Assembly: GCA_022539475.1 (NCBI GenBank)
Contig: VCMS01000337.1
Location: 1 to 64,000 of the forward strand
From: Gracilaria domingensis
Lineage: Eukaryota; Rhodophyta; Florideophyceae; Gracilariales; Gracilariaceae
Direction of reading: 5' to 3'
DNA length: 64,000 nt
The stretch's first letter is position 1. Every line of letters starts with the position of its first letter. Under the pieces are notes generated by a model. That model ran no database searches. It was not told the DNA's origin and saw only the letters and a list, made by a program, of their open reading frames with translations. The position numbers and the translations under genes were made by a program. This document shows positions 20,736-31,906 of the stretch, piece after piece.

Positions 20736-22594
20736 ATGAGTGAATCGGACATCCCGATACCAAGAAAACCAACGCTCAACAGCGACACACTCTCAAGTGA
20801 ACACACGCCTCCTGCGAACTTCGACATTCCGAACGACCAAACAACGCGAGAAGTCGCTCCTTCGATGAATCTGAATTCCAACGACAGCGCTTTCCCTTCC
20901 TCAGGGGGTTCCAGCCACTCTGGTGTTCCCTCCGGTGCCGGACTTTCCTCTGCAGGAGCAGGATACTTCGGCGGTTTCGCCACGGCCCCCTGCCACACGA
21001 GAGTCAGCAGCTGGCTACGTCAGCTACGTACGTCGCCGCGGTATCGGCTTGGAACTCCTCTGGAGCTATGCCGGTTACGGCACACGCGTCGGGATGGATC
21101 ACACGCGAATCGCTCCTCGTGCGAGACCCGCGACTAGATGGCAGTTGGGCGTATTCCAGAGCTCCCTGGTTCCACCCTCAAGCGCGGAAGAATGAAGACC
21201 TCATCGATTCCTACACGGAAGACGACACATTGCCAGGCGGTTTACCACGAGACATGGTGATCTCCTGGGATTGGAGAACCCGCATTGCGGTGGTACCACA
21301 CCTCTTCGACAGGAAAAGAACCAGCAGACGGTACGAGACGCTTGACGAAGCTCGCGCAGGTATTGCACGTCTTTCGTACTTCCTAATGAACCGTGCTCAC
21401 AACCCACCGGAAATGGTTCCTTCCGAGTACGGGTTCGATCTCTCCCGTTACTGAACGTACGGTGAAATCACCTATGGAGCGAATCACGCTGCCTTGGATC
21501 CGACGAAGATTGACCCGAATGATCCGATGGATCCGGAAATTTTACTCTTCAACCGACCGATTCTGCGAGCAGAGTTCCGCTTCATGCGACGCCCTTCTCG
21601 CGAGGGGACCTTCAGCGACCGCGTCCGAAGTGGAAGGAAGTGGCGATCCCGGTTCGGGTTCTTCGTACCTTACACGAATTCCGAAATCGAACGTTTGCAA
21701 AATGACGCACTACTGGGTCGTTACGTACCAATTCCTCCGTGGTGGAGCAATCTTGAGGTTCCACGCGGATGTTTTGCGGAGTGTCCTCCCTGCATTGCCT
21801 ACGTTGGCTCCCGCATGATTGCGAATCCGAAGTCCGGTTAATGGGCCCTGATGATGTGCGAATGGGCTGCCCGCGTTGCCGCATTCATCCTCTGGGAAGT
21901 CTACGACCAGTGCCGTATTTGGTACCTTCCCCCGAAGTTGAGGCAGCTCAACCGAAAAGTCGATTTACACAGCGCTCTCGGTTCCTCCACCAACGTGGAT
22001 GAATTGCTGTACCTGCTCGACGTCATCGATGATATCGATAGGAGCAAGGTACCGCCCGAGAACGTTCCACCGGGTCTGCGTACGCGCTTCGATAAGTCGC
22101 CAGGTAGAAGATATCCAGGGGCTGGAGACTTCGTATACTTCAACCCTTGGGAAGGGACCGTGACCGACTTCGCGGAAGCACGCGCCTTGAAGCAAGTGCC
22201 TCGTGTCGTGCCGAGTGATCACCCTGTCGAGTTCATGTTCTCCGACAGTTACTATGCCCGAGACATCGGGGACGATACGGTCGTGGATAGCGAGCCAGTG
22301 AATCCTGGAGAGGGGGTGCAACCGACGCCGGTGAGTAACTTGCAGGTTATCCCAACGACGGGAGCAAGCGGGGGTAGTGCTCCACCTAGTTGGAACATCA
22401 CTCCGACTGGGGCGGTTGATACGCAGGCTGCTGCGTTGCGAAACCAGCTCACCCAGATGGGCGTCCCGATTCCACCGGAGATGACGGATATCGGCCAGAT
22501 GTTGGCGTTAGCTGCGCAGAGCTACCCTTCGCTTTCCCTGAACCAGGGTGGTCCCACCAATCCGGGAGGTGCCGGCCCATCGATGGGGATGTAA
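20736..22594 (+). pseudogene. antisense ORF of element D
   Basis: ATG at 20736 (MSESDIPIPRKPT) opens a Pro/Ser-rich N-terminal part that reaches AGYFGGF. A frameshift just before about 21000 moves to the frame of the conserved core (SGWITRESLL at about 21090, RAPWFHP, LPGGLPRDM, WRTRIAV). TGA at about 21452 sits where family C has Arg (HYRTYGE), and TAA at about 21840 where C has Tyr (DSGYWSL). Apart from these the frame is open to the TAA at 22594. By eye about half the core residues equal those of the C protein. The gene is dead here, but the pattern shows it once encoded the same kind of protein. Function unknown. Confidence 0.8.
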
Positions 22595-22989
22595 GAACCC
22601 CACGAGGGGAGCAACGACCTCTCGTGATCCCTATAGCTAGGCAAATAGTACGTATCATCATAGAACCAGACTTGTGGTAAAACTGAATTGCAGTGATAGG
22701 TCTTCTTTCTTCTTCTTCAGCTTCCTGAAACCATCGTTATCAATTATTATTACTTCTTACTTCAAGATTCCGTGTACTTCATACTTCATGAACTTCTGTT
22801 ACTTCATTACCGTTTATTCGGTTTCTCCGATAATTCGGAATTTGCTTCTCCTCCATCCCCCCCAAGATTCTCTCGAAACAACGAGTAACAAAAACCCCAA
22901 CTCGACCTCTCCACAGTGCGGGTACCACCGTCAACGCACGTGCTCGGTCCCGAGTTATTCCACCTGGGCACAGTCCAGGTATGAGGGAG
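22595..22989. other. spacer between antisense ORF and pol of element D
   Basis: Pyrimidine-rich on plus (CTTCTTTCTTCTTCTTCAG and similar), as in the same interval of C1 and C2. No ORF recognised. It separates two convergent reading frames and is a plausible place for both 3' ends. Confidence 0.5.
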
Positions 22990-23188
22990 GAGTCGTACGA
23001 GAACGCCGGTGATATGCGATTACCTTAGAGCGAGGTAAATGCTCTATCGGCTCGTATGTGTCCTCACCTGGAGGGTATCAGTACCAGCGGATTTGGTAAC
23101 GAAACCTCCCATCGGGACCTGCGACATGCCGCACGATTTGATCCACGACGTACTCTTGCGAGTCAACATCCACTTCCGGATTAACCAT
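22990..23188 (-). pseudogene. chromodomain of element D
   Basis: Minus-strand reading gives EYVVDQIVRH, YQIRWY-stop-YPPGEDTYEPIEHLPRSKVIAYHRRSRT. This is a chromodomain of the chromovirus type; family C has RIVEHEK, YRVRWYGYSPEEDTWEPIEHLPRSKVLSYHRRSRT. TGA replaces the Gly of RWYGY. The domain would target integration to particular chromatin by reading modified histone tails. Confidence 0.8.
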
Positions 23189-23764
23189 GGCTCAAATCAG
23201 TAACTGAGAACACCTCAAGACGTTGAGCGACTCACTTACAGAGCGTAGAGCAACTCCGCAGTGGAGGCTTCCGCGATGGCTTAGCGCTTTGTCGGACCCG
23301 CGAGCTTCGCGAACATCCGTTCTGACGGCGGTACAGTAGCTCCACTTGGGTATTCCCAAACTTCGTACAACGAATTGCAACGGACAGTCCTCAAGCTCCT
23401 GAGTCTAACGGTGTTTCGTTGGTGAACAACGCCTAACAAACCGACCAACGGTGATAACAACGATAAAGCGGTATACTCGGCTTCACGAGGTTGACCGTTC
23501 TCGGAGCTTACCCACTTCAGGGACACCCATTACGCATGGAGGCGGTTTACCCGGCCACGGGGATTGTGCACTTGAATGCCATTGGTGTGGCAAAACGCCA
23601 CGTGGGCGGTTGCATTGTCACGGCGATTGTCCGTGCAGACGGAGTGCAACGCAATATCATTGGTCGTGCAATCCGCCACGTGTGCTTATGCAAGAGTTTC
23701 CGATTGGGCGGGCGAAGGTGCCAAGGGTCCATGTGCCATGCCATCCGTTTGAGCCGGAGTCCAC
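23189..23764 (-). pseudogene. truncated pol C-terminal region of element D
   Basis: This region lies between chromodomain and (missing) integrase. Fragments of the linker found in C1 at 27.7-27.9 kb can be matched by eye. It includes two units of the CCAAT/CACGTG repeat at about 23550-23710. It ends where the family C LTR starts (flanking bases TCCAC). Confidence 0.5.
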
Positions 23765-24754
23765 TGTAGAGCAAAACCCTGCGCTAGGCGCGATGGGGAA
23801 TCTCCACTAGGATGTCCGAGTCCTACTCCCTGGATGAGATAGAAACAGCGGCAGAACCCTCTGTCCGTGCTCGAGTCGCGAGACAAGCCGGGTGTAAGAC
23901 CGGAGACGGTGACTGGATATACCTACAGAGGTGAGATGCAAAGAACGGTGTAGATCCAGAGGTGAAGTGTGATCCGAACCTGGAGAGATGGAGAAAAAGG
24001 GGACCGTGTCAACGGGGGGGGAAGCTCACGGTGCAACCCACCGGAGCGAAGCTACGGACCGTGCCAACCGGCGGAAACAGGTCCGATAGCGGAGCGACGC
24101 ACAAAGGCGTGCCAAAAATATACCCAATACTGGGGCGGAAGCAATACCTGAACCAGGTGAACGGGTGACAACAACAGTCACGAAAGTGAACAACAAAATA
24201 CAATGACAACAACAAGGGACCGATACAACGGTAGATATAACAAAGATTCCAGAGATGGCAAGATGCAAGCTTCCTAAGTGACCCTGAGGGGTAGTAGTGC
24301 CGAAACCAATCGTGGTTACTCTCCGAGGGGAGTGGTAAACCTACGTAGGCAGCTGTCTACTATAGCCCGATCCTGAACAGGACGCGACTCAGTTGTCCAT
24401 TTACTCGTCGGCTCCAGGGTGAGATCACCCGAGCATATATACTATTACTACTACGGTATCTACAATGCACACCTCCCGAGGGTCATACACGTGGACGACC
24501 CACTGTCAGGGTGTGGGGTATTCCCCAACGGGCGTGGCACAAATATCTAACTAGCCAGCTCCACCACGTGGCCTACTATCACACCCACTAGGCACTTCCC
24601 ATGCAGGGTCTACCTATTAAGGGTCCAACCAAACCATCCCAACAATACCCAAAATTAAGGGCAGTTTTCATAACTTAGCCACGTCACCGGCCATCGGTAC
24701 CATCTCATTATGAGAACCGTGATGCATCCGATAGCGGAAAGCCGTTGCTCCACA
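23765..24754 (-). repeat. family C LTR 1 (3' LTR of C1)
   Basis: 990 bp, TGTAGAGCAA ... TTGCTCCACA. Carries the blocks shared with B, the hairpin (24404-24433) and a minus-strand TATATA box at about 24434-24442. It reads CCGATAGCGG near the right end, where the other two LTRs read CCGATATCGG. Confidence 0.93.
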
Positions 24755-24767
24755 TCTCCCCCTCCTT
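24755..24767 (-). promoter_or_regulatory. C1 polypurine tract
   Basis: On minus AAGGAGGGGGAGA abuts the LTR. Equivalents are at 36391-36402 (C2) and 20660-20671 (D). Confidence 0.8.
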
Positions 24768-24823
24768 AGGTTCGAGCGCGAGCGCGAGCGCGACGGGGAA
24801 GTACCGACATCGGGAGTATAAAT

Positions 24824-26881
24824 ATGACGTCCCCTCAGGGTTCTACCGACCACTTGGTTCTTCCACGCAAGCGGCTTTCGCCTCCGACTTCGGATATAAC
24901 TCCTCCTTCTCCTCCGATACCTCGGCGCCCGCTGCCAGTCTCAACTGCTTCTTCTCCTCCTTTAGCAGGAATGAATCCGAACCCGTTCCATACCAACCCG
25001 CTCCCGGGGAACTCGTCGTCAGCTCCGCAAGCGGCGTCTGAGGTGCCCTCGGGCAGTGCGTCACAACAAGGACATCCTCCTCAAGGCCCCTCCCAATACT
25101 TTGGTGGGTTTCAGTCAGCTCCTCTCCCTCAAGGGAATCCGTACGGTGGTCCGCTCAACCAACCCTACGCGAGGTACAACCATCTCGGATTCTTCCCTTC
25201 TCAAGCGCAAGCTCCGGTCCCGCAAGCGGTGGCTCCTTTCAGCTTCTACAACGCGTATCCTCATCCGGGTGCTCCTCTTCCGATGCCTCCGGCTCCTCCA
25301 ATTGCTCCTACTCAGCAGGCTTTCGATCCTAACGCCATTGCTTGGAATGCCGAGCAGGCTGTCCCGTTGACGGTGAACCCCCGTGGGTGGATTAGTCGTG
25401 AGTCCCTCGTGAATCGGGATATACGCCGCGAGGGCCTTATCTTTTCCCGCGCGCCGTGGTTCCACCCGACAGCGGTTGCCGATGAGGCTCTCATCGATTC
25501 TTACGCCGTGAACGGAATGCTCCCAGGTGGGATCCCCCGAGATGCAGTACGCTCCCGCGAGTGGCGAACCCGCATTGCGGTAGAACCTCACTTGCTCCGA
25601 TGTGAACGCGGGGAGTCCCTTGACCAAGCGCGTGGGGAGATGGCTCGTTTGGCTTACTCCAGGGTTAGAAGGTTGCGATATGATCATCCGATTCCGGCAG
25701 AATTCGACTTCGACGTGTCGCACTATCGTACCTACGGGGAGGTTTCATATGGCAACGCGTTGGCGGAGTTTCCGGAAGCGGAGCATCGGTATCACTTGGG
25801 TGAAGTGGATCCTGATATCCTCCTGTGGAGTCGTCCCTTGCTGAGGGCAGAGTTCCGATACCTGTCACGGAGTAGGCGTCACAACCGTGATCTCTATGAT
25901 TTCGAGAGGCGGGTCCGGTTTGAGCGGAATGCGCGCTCCCGTCGGGGACTTCTGATTCCGCATCCAAATTTGGAGGTCGATCGTTTGCGCTTCGATGCCT
26001 TACCGTCCCGATACGTGGGCCTTCCATCGTGGTGGAGTCGGGTAGAGGTCCCTGCGGGGTGTTTTGCTGAACTCCCGCCGAGCATCTACTATATCGGCTC
26101 GCGGTTAATATACAATCCCGACTCGGGCTATTGGTCGTTGGTACTCGCCGAGTGGGGTGCCCGCGTCGCGGTTCACCTCCTGTGGGATGTCTATGATCAC
26201 TTCCGCTTGTGGTATCTTCCTCCAAATTTGAGGTGGCTCCTTCGAAGGATTGATCTCGTTACCCTCTTGGGTTCCGAGGCTAACCAGGAAGAGGTTGGGG
26301 AGTTGTTGGATGTAATCGACAGGGTCGATTGGGACCGAGTTCCGGTAGCTTGGCAGCTTGACAGGCGACAGCGTTTTCGCGACCGATCACCGGGGCGGAT
26401 TTCCACCCGTTCCGGGGTCTGGGTGTACTACGACCCGTGGGAGCGCCAGCTCATCTCTCAAGAGCAAGCGAACGCGATGGCCGCACTTCCCCGCGCTATG
26501 CCGGTAGGTCACCCAGTTGGGTTTGTGTTCCCTGAGGACTATGCCATGCCCTCGGATGTCCCTGATCCAATGGTGGATAATGATGAGATCGCCGTCGTTG
26601 CCGGAACAGGCCAACTCACTGGCATTCCGAATACGGACCCGAACGCAACTGCGGTCCCAACGGAGGGCGCTCCTGCCCCTGAGGGATGGTCCTTGATAGC
26701 TCCCACCGCACAACCGGCAAATTGAGCCGGAAGCGTGGCTTCCCTTCGGGCCGATCTCCAGGCTCATGGCGTGCCAATCCCTCCGGGCGTGAACACCATC
26801 GCAGGGCTAGCTGCCCTCGCGAGCGAGTACTTCTCACAGAATCCCAACGCGGGAAGCGGGGCTCCTCCGACCAGCGGCTAA
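24824..26881 (+). pseudogene. antisense ORF of C1 (one internal stop)
   Basis: ATG at 24824, with TATAAAT just before it and only 69 bases from the LTR edge, opens 685 codons interrupted once by TGA at 26723-26725 (Trp in C2). Residues 1 to about 190 are Pro/Gln/Ser-rich (PPQGPSQYFGG, PMPPAPP). The core, about 190-560, has GWISRES, RAPWFHP, LPGGIPRD, EWRTRIAVEPHLL, LLRAEFRYLSR, PSWWSRVEVPAGCFAELPPS and LWYLPPNLRWLLRRID; the tail is acidic, then Gly/Pro-rich. No signal peptide, membrane helix or known catalytic motif is evident, so env is unlikely. It faces gag-pol convergently and does not overlap it. Function unknown; conservation with D argues that it is a protein. Confidence 0.85.
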
Positions 26882-27315
26882 ACCTTATAGAGGTCTTACT
26901 CTCCCCACCATAGTATCTTGAGGTAGTACTGAGTAAAGCCAGCTAGTGGCGCTTTCTTCTTAGCCCTTTTTAGGGATTCTTCTCGGCAACGAGCTTCTGC
27001 TTCATCTCCTTCTTCATCTTCCTTCCTCAGGACCTTCTCCTTCTTCCTTCCATAGGATCTTCAGCATCCTTCTTCTCTTCCATTCCATGGCTTCTCGGCG
27101 TAGATATCTTCTTTCTCCTTTTTAGGCATTTTCTACTTTTCCGCAATGCGGCATTGTCCCGATAATTCGGTGGTTACTACTACTAACACTTCTCTCCTAT
27201 TATACAGAGGATCTCTTCCTACTTCTTGACTTCATCTTCTCTTCTCGAGCGTCACTCTTCTCTTCTTCAAACCGCAGAGCGGGCACGAGAACTGTAAACT
27301 GCACCGGTTAACGGG
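26882..27315. other. spacer between antisense ORF and pol, C1
   Basis: Strongly pyrimidine-rich on plus (repeated CTTCTTC). No ORF recognised. The same interval is at 38515-38946 in C2. Confidence 0.5.
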
Positions 27316-27963
27316 CTACCCCACCATCGCATTGTCCAACGTTGGAGGCAATGGTGTCCGAGACCGGCGATGATACGACAACACCTTGGACCTAGGGAGG
27401 TGTTCAATTGGCTCCCAAGTGTCCTCCTCTGGGGAATAGCCGTACCAACGGACTCTATACAGTAGCTTCCCTTCGGGGCTTTTCTCGTGTTCCACGATAC
27501 GATCTACCACGACTTCCTGTGGGTATACGCCATCCTTGGCATCCCCTGGTGCTTCTCCCGACATTGGGCAGTGATGTCCAGTGGTACCCACGCGGGTTAG
27601 TGGTCCTTGGAGGCGTTGAACCGATCTTCGGGGCGGTGGACAGGTGGACTTCGGTCTTCTCAAGCCGTCGACGGAGTGCGCTAACTCCCGACACGGGCGT
27701 CCAATTGCCTCACAAGTGAGTTCAACCGAAAACTCTCGATCTCCGGAGTCCGGCGAGCTCCTTTCTTTCCCAAACGGGCGGCCAACCGACGAACGGTAGC
27801 GTCCGTTTTGCGGAACCACTTTCACTTTGGTCGCAGAAGAGCCGTTGCGACGGAGAAGTAGCCTACAGCACTCCCTGCGCAGGGCGGCGGAACGCTGGGC
27901 CACGGCGCATATCCGGCCGTGCACTCCATTTTCATTGGATGGTGGCGCGCGCGTGTGTGCCAC
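27316..27963 (-). CDS. pol: C1 chromodomain-bearing pol C-terminus
   Basis: 215 codons on minus. The last 70 residues are a chromodomain (VVVDRIVEHEKSPEGK, LLYRVRWYGYSPEEDTWEPIEHL) with the aromatic residues (Tyr/Trp) that cage methyl-lysine in this fold. The preceding Arg/Pro-rich part is a linker. In C2 the same region is broken by a frameshift at about 39300. It would be part of the integrase product, directing where the element inserts. Confidence 0.85.
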   Translation of the reverse strand: MAHTRAPPSNENGVHGRICAVAQRSAALRRECCRLLLRRNGSSATKVKVVPQNGRYRSSVGRPFGKERSSPDSGDREFSVELTCEAIGRPCRELAHSVDGLRRPKSTCPPPRRSVQRLQGPLTRVGTTGHHCPMSGEAPGDAKDGVYPQEVVVDRIVEHEKSPEGKLLYRVRWYGYSPEEDTWEPIEHLPRSKVLSYHRRSRTPLPPTLDNAMVG

Positions 27964-28452
27964 ACATCCCGTGAACGGTATCTACAGTGTCAGTTTCCGA
28001 CAAGCAGTCGCTAAGCGGCGGGCACCACTCTCCAGCAATGGCATGGGATTACAGTATTCAATCTCGAATCTCCCGCCATAGGGCTGCGCATGCGCACTGC
28101 GCGCGGTGCCATTTACCGTAATTCCGGGTCCGACGCACTATAGCGTTCCGTCTGCTAAGCAGCGCCCTTCATGGGACTTCTCCACTTCCCGACCAAGGCT
28201 TTCCAGCACAATCCACAAGGATTCTTTTCTTCTTAACTCTCCCACTGCGGGCCATTCCCAGGTGGGCTATGCGTCACTTTTCATGCCGCTTCGTCCCGCG
28301 AAGGGGTCAGCGGATACTGCACGTTCGCGCGAGCGAGTTACAGCGCGTTCCAGCGACTTGAATTGCATCCCAACGGGGCCACTAACATCCTTAGCAGCAG
28401 CACTCCCAGCAGGGGATTCTTCACTTCTTCTGACTTCGTTCCTCGCCGAGGT

Positions 28453-30441
28453 TTAGGAATCACGCGACGTAGCGCCAGCGCGATCGTTCCCAGCGGGGGA
28501 TTCCATCTCAATCTGAGACTCAGCACCTCGGGTAGGTCCAGCGGATGCCGGAGCAACCGGAGCGCGATTTACACTGTCCTCCCCCTCCTTAGGGTGCGAT
28601 ACGGCTTCCGCATTTTGCGCCAATACCGTAGACGAGGGGTGAACCTCATGTAACTCAGTAGAGGGTGTAGGTGTAACCCGTGAGAGTCCGGGGTTATTCT
28701 TGAGCAACTCTGTTGTTTCAGGCAAGTCAGCGAGACCGCGCTGCGGGTGGGGCAAAACTGATGGACTGTTTGCTGCAGTACCCGTCTGTTCGGTAACTTG
28801 ATGCGACGATGGACCGCTTCCGGTATCCGGCGCGGCGATAACTTCCTGTATAGGGCTCGGTGCGCGATATAATCGATCTCACGATACCCGCTCGTGCTGA
28901 TTATCGATATCAAGCACGACGGTAGTCTCCTGTATGGATACAACCCGATAGGGGCCACTGGCGATTGAAGAGAGCTTATGGCGCTTCTCCTTCTCAGGAT
29001 TGTAGTACTCCTTCCTGAGGAACACATAATCACCAACCCGAAGCTGCGGTAGCGGCCTACGGATTCGGCTATCGAAATTGCGCTTGTAGGCGAGTTGAGC
29101 TTTCTCCATAGAGCGCTTAGCAATAGGCACCATCGTCGTTAACCATTTCTTCCACGCTTCGCGGTGTAGCCTCGGTGTCGAGTACTCGTCCATGGTTGGC
29201 TGTGCCTCAATGGCAAGAGGAGGTGGTCTCCTTGACAGGACTAACTCGAAAGGGACAACGACGTTACCCGATGTACCTGGGTGCTGTACGCGTATGTAGG
29301 CGTCTGTGTACAAATCCCAAGTCTTGGGGTGTTCCGCAGCGTAGGATCTCAATGCACCAAGAATGGTTCGATTAAATCTCTCTGCCTGACCATTAGTTTG
29401 GGGGTGATACGTTGTTGTGAACAGGTTCCTAATGTCGAGGATGCGACAAACGTCTTGGAAGAATTTCGACGTGAACTGGGAGCCGTTGTCGGAGAGCACG
29501 TGTACCGGTGGTCCATAGACAAAGACCCAGTGGGTAACAAACGCCTGAGCCACAGCAGCAGCAGTTATCCGCTTGAGCGGCACCGTCCGTACCAGCTTTG
29601 AGAAGCGATCGGTGATCACCAAGAGGTATTGATTCCCTTGCGAGGTTTTGATCAATTCGCCAAGAATGTCAATGGCGACAGACTCTAGCGGCGCCCTTGC
29701 AGGGAATAACTTCAACTTCTTTGAATGCTTCCTCAGCTTGATGTCGTTTTTGGCACATTCCTGACAGGATCGACGTACTGCATAGCAGTCGAATGCCACT
29801 GCAGGCCAGTAAAAATCCTTTCTCAATGTGAGATACAACTTTCTTCCTCCCGGATGGGCTCCCAACTTCACATAGTGAGAGAGGTGAAGAACCCAACTCT
29901 GTAAGGAGTGCGGCACCACTATTTGTGGGTTCGGTGACACCTTTCTTATTAAGTAGCCTTGATTATTCACCTGAAAGGGCAAGTGGTATCCACCGTTCAG
30001 ACGGGCTCGTACCTGTGTACAGAAGGGGTCCATCTGCTGTTCCCGTATCATCTCCTCGGGCGTGATGGGTATAAATGACCCGGTACCCGGTTCAGTGGGT
30101 CGTGTGACAAGTATATCGTCACAAACGTCATCCGTCACAATTTCCATACTCCCCTTGAGGTCACCAACCATAAAACATGGGATGTCGGCGTCCTCGGTAG
30201 GCTCGGCTTCAGCTGATGTGCCCAAACGGGATAGGGCGTCCGCCTGGAGGTTAAGGGAGCCTTTCTTGTACACTACTTCGAAGTCGAATTCCGACAGTCG
30301 GAGTCTCCACCGCATCAGGCGTCCCGATGGTTCGGTAATTTCCATCAGCCAGCGAAGGCATTTGTGGTCGGTGTGTACACGAAAGTGGTCCCCATCAAAT
30401 ATGGTCTGAGTGTCGACAATGCCCAGACTACGGCAAGACAT
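28453..30441 (-). pseudogene. pol: C1 RNase H end and integrase
   Basis: The main frame (30441-28879) has the end of RNase H (DHKCLRWLMEI), a linker, an integrase zinc finger (LSHYVKLGAHPGG ... CQECAKN) and the catalytic core with all three acidic positions (VAIDILG, LSDNGSQFTS, NGQAERFNRT). The GPY/F-like region follows (VGDYVFLRKEYY, GPYRVVSI). TGA at 28879 replaces Arg of HERVSRD in C2, and TAA at about 28453 replaces Glu of RDSETS. The N-terminus overlaps a second frame (30683-30345) holding the rest of RNase H (DTDASANQVG), so there is one frameshift at about 30390. Confidence 0.85.
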
Positions 30442-31906
30442 TCCTTCTCGGAAACTGAGTAATTCCGCTCATGGACGTTTAGCGATCTCGACCAGTACCC
30501 AATAGGGTGTCGTTCCCCGGTCTCATCGGTTTGAAACAAAGCGCACCCAACCTGGTTTGCGCTAGCGTCAGTGTCGACCTCATAGGGTAACCCAGGTTTG
30601 GGGAGAGCCAGAATTGGCGGAGACGTCACGGCTTCAACCAATGCCGCGAACGCGGAGGCCTCTTCGCCTCCAAAGGGGTGCAATTCAACAGGTTTCCTTT
30701 CGTAAGGAGCTTGTTCAACGGTGAAGCAATGTCCGCGAAGTTCGGAACGAAACGTCGGTATACGTTACACAGTCCTAAGAAGGATCGCAGCTCTGTTTGA
30801 GTTCTCGGGTGTTTCGCCTCCTTCAAGGATTTGACCCGCACTTCATCGACTGAAAGCTTTCCGGGACGGATTATGTGACCCAGATACTTGACCGATTCGG
30901 TGAAGAACTCGCACTTCTTGAGTTTCAATGTTATCCCTGCGTCACGCAATACTCTCAAAACGTCCCGCACATGGGTCAGATGATCATCCAGATTGTTGGA
31001 AAAAAGGACGATATCGTCCAGATACACCAAACATGTGGTCCACTTAAATCGCGCCAGTAGGATATCGACCGCACCCTGGAATGTAGCGGGTGCATTAGTT
31101 AACCCAAAGGGCATTCTCCGGAAACGGTATAGGCCTTGATGGCATACGAACGCCGTCTTATCCCGGTCTTTCTCCCTAATGAGAACCTGCCAGTATCCCC
31201 AGTTAGCGTCAAGGGTGGTGAACACGTTCGCGCTCCCAAGAGAATCGATATATTCGTCCATCCGGGGTATCGGATATACATCTTTCACTGTCACCGCATT
31301 CAACTTTCGGTAATCGATACAAAATCTCCAAGATCCATCTGGTTTCGGAACTAGCACTACTGGTGACGCCCAAGGGGATTGAGCGGCCTCAATAACGCCA
31401 GCCCGCAACATCTTCTCAACTTGAGACTTCTCTTCCTCCCGAGCCTTCGGTCCGGCCCGATAGGGGTGTTGTGCAATCGGCCGAGTGTTCGGAAGCAAGT
31501 CAATGCAATGCTCAGTTATTCCAATCGTTCCTAGAGTTCCGTACCACATGGGAGTGAATTCCCGCAGCATCTCGCGAAGCTTCTCCCGATGGGATTCCGG
31601 TACATGCTCCAAATCAAGCTTCATCAATTCCTCAACAGGATCCTTCAAATCACTGCCAGGTGGCACAGGACTAACCTCTAGAGGTCTCGGATTGTCTGAA
31701 CCCGAGTCTTCTTGGGCTTCTTCCGTATTCACGGCTTCAACAACTTGCGGTTCGGCGCTCTCTTCCCCCTCCTTAGGGTCAGACACTCCGAGAACCTTGG
31801 CGATAGGTATTTTCGTCGGAACGACCGCAGTCGGGTGTGGCAGCACAGTACCAATCACTTGGTTCTTTACCAGCCACTGAGTGGATTTTCCCAAGTTGGC
31901 GACCAT
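30345..31906 (-). pseudogene. pol: C1 RT and start of RNase H
   Basis: The RT frame 31906-30626 has SPWASPVVLVPKPDG, FCIDYRKLNAVTV, NVFTTLDANWGYWQV, RRMPFGLTNAPATF and LVYLDDIVLFSNN (intact YLDD). After ELRSFLGLCNVYRRFVPNF the frame shifts into 30683-30345 for RNase H (VDTDASANQVGCALF, NYSVSEKECLAVVW). The lesions are single indels; most residues equal C2. Upstream of 31906 the alignment to C2 collapses into indel noise. Confidence 0.88.

Larger units (their letters stand above)
19682..23764 (-). mobile_element. element D: 3' portion of a second chromovirus family
   Basis: Present are a 3' LTR (19682-20659), a polypurine tract, an antisense ORF with two stops and a frameshift, and a chromodomain. 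At 23765 the element is cut by the first family C LTR; integrase, RT, gag and the 5' LTR are absent from the window. Layout and protein content parallel C1 and C2, but the DNA has diverged, so D is a distinct, older family. Its missing half is expected at the other side of whatever C copy inserted here, and it is not there. Confidence 0.85.
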
